Of a stretch of 8,948 nucleotides of DNA, positions 6,101-8,948 are shown one piece after another. Origin of the DNA: CAZFHZ01 sp964519015 (GTDB taxonomy: Bacteria > Blakebacterota > Blakebacteria > Blakebacterales > CAYUVJ01); contig CAZFHZ010000129.1 in NCBI GenBank assembly GCA_964519015.1, positions 1-8,948 on the forward strand, in the 5' to 3' direction. Each line of letters opens with the position of its first letter. Positions within the stretch are counted from its first letter, which is position 1. The notes beneath the pieces were generated by a model. The model was not told the DNA's origin, searched no databases, and was given only the letters and a program-made list of their open reading frames with translations. The position numbers and the translations under genes were made by a program.

Positions 6101-6439
6101 TCAGCGGGCTTCCAGACCGAGTGCGGCCAGTGCGAAGGAGTGGAAATAGCGGTGCCAGGAGGCTTCGGTCGAACCATACCGATTCTCGTCGAGGAAGTAG
6201 TCCAGCAGGACCTCCCGCAAACGGGTCAGTTCCCGCAGCCGGCCCCGGTGTTTCGGATCGGCGATGGTGAGGGCGAGCAGTTCCAGCCCGCGCTCCAGAG
6301 CGCGTCTGGACAGTTCCTCGTTCCCTTTCGACCGCCAGCGCAGGGCGCGTTCCACCTCACTCCCCACGTGGGCAAGCTGTTCCACCAGGGCGAAACCGTA
6401 CCACCGGCCGGCGGCCAGGGAAGGGTGCTGGGCGCTCAA
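6101..6439 (-). CDS. Small all-helical protein of unknown function, coupled to the DUF5674 gene
   Basis: The 112-residue product, from TTG at 6439, is predicted to be almost wholly helical, with a charged pattern typical of a helical bundle: QLAHVGSEVERALRWRSKG (21-39), RRALERGLELLALTI (45-59), RLRELTRLREVLLDYFL (67-83) and WHRYFHSFALAAL (95-107). TTG is chosen because it overlaps the upstream stop (TTGA) and the text before it in this frame is only an antisense-like shadow of the DUF5674 gene; GTG at codon 19 is a poorer choice. I do not recognise a named family. The shape recalls HEPN-type bundles, but the Rx4-6H ribonuclease motif of HEPN toxins is not present. Coupled translation with DUF5674 suggests a shared complex or toxin-antitoxin-like role, which is inference. 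Confidence 0.75.
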   Translation of the reverse strand: MSAQHPSLAAGRWYGFALVEQLAHVGSEVERALRWRSKGNEELSRRALERGLELLALTIADPKHRGRLRELTRLREVLLDYFLDENRYGSTEASWHRYFHSFALAALGLEAR

Positions 6440-6777
6440 GGACCCACCAACCGCCCGACGATCTCCAGGATGCGCGATCGGACGTCGGGATCGTCCACTC
6501 CCCGCGTCCGGTTCCCCCGGGAAGGCCGGATGTTGATCATCGAATCGAACTCGATGCGGTCCGGGCCCACCAGATCGGGGTAGAGGTTGATGCCCCACAG
6601 GTCCTCCGGCCGGGAGCCGGACTCCAGCAAAAGCGCTTCTTCATCGGCATGCAGTTCGCCCGCGACCGCCATGACGCCCCGCTCGATATCCACCACCGCC
6701 TTGACCATGTCGCCGAATCCGGACCGGGCCAGGGCGGTCAACTCGATCAGCGGGATGCGCTTCTCGATTATCCTCAT
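6436..6777 (-). CDS. DUF5674-family protein
   Basis: The 113-residue protein matches the DUF5674 pattern throughout: an N-terminal IIEKRIPL-ELTALA segment, then FGDMVKAVVDIERGVMAVAG (21-40), ELHADEEALLLE (41-52), DLWGINLYPD (59-68), EFDSMINIRPSRGNR (76-90), and a final helix (98-111). It is full length for the family, whose function is unknown. The many conserved acidic and polar residues suggest a binding or catalytic pocket. ATG 6777 is preferred because a perfect TATAAT lies just upstream and the longer open frame beyond it has no conserved sequence. The stop overlaps the TTG of the downstream helical gene, giving a two-gene operon. It sits back to back with the rhamnose operon but nothing ties it to rhamnose use. 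Confidence 0.85.
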   Translation of the reverse strand: MRIIEKRIPLIELTALARSGFGDMVKAVVDIERGVMAVAGELHADEEALLLESGSRPEDLWGINLYPDLVGPDRIEFDSMINIRPSRGNRTRGVDDPDVRSRILEIVGRLVGP

Positions 6778-6783
6778 GGGCGC

Positions 6784-6812
6784 ATTATACATACAGGTGC
6801 GGTCGTGGTGTA
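6784..6812 (-). promoter_or_regulatory. Promoter of the DUF5674 operon, probably leaderless
   Basis: On the minus strand a perfect TATAAT (6789 down to 6784) ends seven bases before the ATG at 6777-6775, so transcription should begin at or next to the start codon. No Shine-Dalgarno sequence can fit. A -35 element is weak (TACACC, 6812-6807, 17-base spacing). The short AT-rich patch stands out from its GC-rich surroundings. Confidence 0.55.
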
Positions 6813-6844
6813 CCCGGTCAGGTGGCGGATAACTTCCTGGATGC

Positions 6845-6872
6845 TTGAATCCCGACCCCAGGGGGGTACACT
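6845..6872 (+). promoter_or_regulatory. Candidate promoter of the rhamnose operon
   Basis: TTGAAT (6845-6850) and TACACT (6867-6872) are 16 bases apart, each matching four of six consensus bases. The -10 overlaps GGGTACAC (6864-6871), whose inverted copy GTGTACCC lies at 6808-6815 near the divergent promoter's -35, suggesting a possible shared operator. No activator gene is visible in the window. Confidence 0.3.
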
Positions 6873-6961
6873 CGGCCGGAACGATGGTCCCACGACACCG
6901 GCAGAGAAGCAGGATCGGGAGCCGGGTCCAGACTGCAGCCATGACGACGGGATGAGCAGCG

Positions 6962-8458
6962 ATGAGGAATCCGGCCCACCTGGCTTTCGACCTGGGAGCG
7001 GAATCGGGCCGGGGATTGTTGGGCGTGCTCGCCGGCGGGCGTCTGCAGCTCCACGAAGTGGACCGCTTCGACAACGTCCCGGTCCGGCTCCCGACCGGTC
7101 TGCACTGGGACTTCGAGGGATTGTGGTCGAAGGTCCGGGAGGGGCTCGGGCAGGCCGCCCAAACCGCCGGGCAGCAGGGATGGGAGCTGCGTTCGGTAGG
7201 GGTGGACACCTGGGGGGTGGACTACGGGCTGCTGGACTCCGGCGGCCGGCTGGTGGAGGCCCCGCACTGTTACCGCGATCCCCGCAACCGGCCCATCTTC
7301 GAGGAGATGATCGTCCGGCTGGGGGCCGAACGGCTCTACCAGGTGACCGGCATCCAGTTCATGCCCTTCAACACCCTCTTCCAGCTGGCCGCCGCCCACA
7401 CCGCTGACCCGATCGTGCTGGAGCGGGCCCGGCACCTCCTCTTCATGCCCGACCTCTTCCACCACCGGCTCTGCGGTTCCGAGGAGGTGGAGCGCTCGAC
7501 CGCCTCCACCAGCCAGATGCTCGATGCCCGTACCGGGGAGTGGGCTTTATCCCTGCTGGAGGCAGCAGATCTGCCGACCGGTCTGCTCGGGGAGATCATC
7601 GAGGCCGGCACGCCCCTGGGCGGACTTCGGCCGGAGGTGACGGAGGCAGTCGACGCCCCGGCCGGACTGCGGGTGGTCACCCCGGCCGCCCACGACACCG
7701 CTTCGGCGGTGGCGGCCGTACCGGCCGAAGAAGGGAGCGCCTGGTGCTACCTCTCCAGCGGCACCTGGTCCCTGCTGGGGGCGGAGCTGGACGAGCCCTG
7801 TACGAGTGCCGCCGCCCGCGCGGTCCCCTTCACCAACGAAGTGGGGGTGGGGGGGAAGGTGCGCTTCCTCAAGAACATCACCGGACTCTGGCTGGTCCAG
7901 GAGTGCCGCCGGGCACTGGAAGAAACAGGGCCCCGGCTCGATTACAACGAGTTGACCGAACTGGCCGCCGAGGCCGAGCCCTTCCGCACCCTGGTGGCCA
8001 CCGGCTGGCTGCTCCTGGCCGAGCCCGGCGGGATGCCGGAGAAACTGCGGGCCTACGCCCGGGCCACCGGCCAGCCCGAGCCCGACACCCCCGGCCGGCT
8101 GGGCCGCTGCTGTCTGGAGAGCCTGGCCTTGACCTACGCCCGGGTGCTCGATCAGCTCGAAGCCGTGCTGGCGCGGCGCTTCGAGGTCCTCCACATCGTG
8201 GGAGGAGGGAGCCGCAACGGGTTGCTCAACCGGATGACCGCCGACGCCACCGGGCGTCTGACCGTGGTCGGGCCGGCCGAGGCCACGGCGATCGGCAACC
8301 TGCTCGTGCAGGCCATGGGGAGTGGGGAGGTGGCCGACCCGGCCGACCTCCGCCGGATCGTGCGGGATTCCTTCCCGACCGAGACGATCCGACCACTGCC
8401 CGACCCCGCCTGGGACCAGGCCCGGGAGCGCTTCACCGCGCTCCCCGAGGAAGTGTGA
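6962..8458 (+). CDS. rhaB: L-rhamnulokinase (FGGY carbohydrate kinase)
   Basis: The 498-residue protein is a full-length FGGY kinase of the RhaB branch, phosphorylating L-rhamnulose to L-rhamnulose 1-phosphate with ATP in the cytoplasm. The N-terminal phosphate-binding loop is FDLGAESGRG (9-18), followed by VGVDTWGVDYGLLD (79-92), the RhaB-like IQFMPFNTLFQL (131-142) and FMPDLFHHRLCG (161-172). The catalytic base is probably D245 in AAHDTASAV. ATP-site motifs are YLSSGTWSLLG (263-273), GGGSRNGLLNRMTADATG (414-431) and GPAEATAIGNLL (437-448). One conserved loop is altered: residues 344-356 (VATGWLLLAEPGG) replace the usual acidic Asp-Pro-Asp-Asp-Pro-x-Phe-type stretch before PGDMP. The ribosome site is weak (GGGA near 6947). 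The aldolase gene follows after 8 bases, giving consecutive pathway steps. Confidence 0.93.
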   Translation: MRNPAHLAFDLGAESGRGLLGVLAGGRLQLHEVDRFDNVPVRLPTGLHWDFEGLWSKVREGLGQAAQTAGQQGWELRSVGVDTWGVDYGLLDSGGRLVEAPHCYRDPRNRPIFEEMIVRLGAERLYQVTGIQFMPFNTLFQLAAAHTADPIVLERARHLLFMPDLFHHRLCGSEEVERSTASTSQMLDARTGEWALSLLEAADLPTGLLGEIIEAGTPLGGLRPEVTEAVDAPAGLRVVTPAAHDTASAVAAVPAEEGSAWCYLSSGTWSLLGAELDEPCTSAAARAVPFTNEVGVGGKVRFLKNITGLWLVQECRRALEETGPRLDYNELTELAAEAEPFRTLVATGWLLLAEPGGMPEKLRAYARATGQPEPDTPGRLGRCCLESLALTYARVLDQLEAVLARRFEVLHIVGGGSRNGLLNRMTADATGRLTVVGPAEATAIGNLLVQAMGSGEVADPADLRRIVRDSFPTETIRPLPDPAWDQARERFTALPEEV

Positions 8459-8466
8459 GGAAGGAT

Positions 8467-8948
8467 ATGGAGAAAATCCTGGCGGAACTGGTCGACCTCT
8501 CCCACCGGCTGGGGGATCCCGTCCTCGACTGGGCCATCCTGGGGGAGGGGAACTCATCGGCCGACCTGGGAGACGGCACTTTCCTGGTCAAGGCGAGCGG
8601 GGTCTCGCTGGGCACCGCCGCCCGTGATGACTTCATCCGGGTGCGGGCCGGCCCGGTGCTCGCTCTGATCGATACCGCGGCCGACGACGAAGCGGTGCGC
8701 CGGACCCTGCGAGAGGCGCGGGTGGCGTCACGGGATGAGAAGATGCCTTCGGTGGAGAGCTTCGTCCACGCTGTCTGCCTGGACCACGGGGTCCGGTTCG
8801 TGGGGCACACCCATCCGACCCCGCTGCTGGCCCTGCTCTGCTCGGCCGCCTTCGCCGACCTGGAGGGACGGCTCTTCCCCGACCAGGTCGTGATCTGCGG
8901 ACCCCATCCCATGCTCGTCCCCTACACCGACCCGGGGCTGGAACTCGC
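8467..8948 (+). CDS. Class II aldolase family protein, probable rhamnulose-1-phosphate aldolase (3' truncated)
   Basis: From ATG 8467 the frame stays open to the window edge, giving 160 complete codons. A strong ribosome site (AGGAAGG, 8458-8464) overlaps the rhaB stop region. Class II aldolase/adducin motifs appear in order: GEGNSSADL (26-34, phosphate-binding type loop), LVKASG (40-45), PSVESFVH (94-101, with E97 as the likely catalytic acid/base) and VGHTHPT (112-118, with H114 and H116 as zinc ligands). The third zinc-binding histidine would lie beyond the edge. Placed directly after rhamnulokinase, it should split L-rhamnulose 1-phosphate into dihydroxyacetone phosphate and L-lactaldehyde. 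Whether it is a short RhaD-like enzyme or a longer variant cannot be decided from the visible part, so no symbol is given. Confidence 0.85.
   Translation, partial: MEKILAELVDLSHRLGDPVLDWAILGEGNSSADLGDGTFLVKASGVSLGTAARDDFIRVRAGPVLALIDTAADDEAVRRTLREARVASRDEKMPSVESFVHAVCLDHGVRFVGHTHPTPLLALLCSAAFADLEGRLFPDQVVICGPHPMLVPYTDPGLEL

Noticed and set aside
6101..6439. HEPN ribonuclease toxin assignment for the helical protein.
   Set aside because: Helical content and operon form would fit, but the Rx4-6H catalytic motif is not found, so the name is not supported.
6440..6598. N-terminal extension of the helical protein to an ATG at 6598.
   Set aside because: This part lies wholly within the DUF5674 gene in another frame and reads as Pro/Gly/Arg/His-rich shadow sequence. 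TTG 6439 gives a compact helical protein and a coupled start.
7547..8557. A 336-codon minus-strand open frame opposite rhaB and the aldolase start.
   Set aside because: It crosses two real genes on the other strand, has shadow-type composition and no recognisable motif.

Overview
This GC-rich window looks like chromosomal DNA from a free-living heterotroph of an under-studied lineage. The gene families seen (secreted GH3 glycosidase with a PA14 insert, DUF4097, DUF5674, rhamnose catabolism) would fit groups such as Latescibacterota, Gemmatimonadota or Acidobacteriota. Nothing in the sequence fixes the taxon, and no rRNA or tRNA gene is visible.

Layout, left to right. (1) 1-342: the C-terminal end of a polytopic membrane protein, plus strand, cut by the window edge. 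(2) 343-3302: an accessory segment. It holds a transposase remnant resembling the IS91-type C-terminus, two diverged copies of a non-coding repeat, a probable IS21 IstB-like remnant with tandem repeats, an intact gene for an exported DUF4097 beta-repeat protein, and a VapBC-type toxin-antitoxin pair. (3) 3312-5999, minus strand: a large exported GH3 glycosidase with a PA14 domain inserted in its second domain and a C-terminal Fn3-like domain. (4) 6101-6777, minus strand: a tightly coupled pair, a DUF5674 protein followed by a small all-helical protein of unknown function. (5) 6962 to the window end, plus strand: rhamnulokinase (rhaB) followed 8 bases later by a class II aldolase running off the edge. 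This is the kinase-aldolase core of an L-rhamnose operon.

The most informative structural signal is a 21-base direct repeat (one mismatch) at 334-354 and 3303-3323 that exactly brackets the accessory segment. The left copy contains the stop codon of the membrane-protein gene. The right copy contains the stop codon of the GH3 gene. Collapsing the two copies puts the two stop codons back to back (TGA directly followed by TCA), which suggests that two abutting convergent genes were split by insertion of about 2.97 kb.

A second theme is that both small two-gene modules (vapBC and DUF5674-helical protein) have -10-like elements so close to the first ATG, with no Shine-Dalgarno sequence, that leaderless transcripts are likely. 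The GH3 enzyme and the rhamnose genes may together release and consume plant or algal sugars, but that link is inferred from proximity only.
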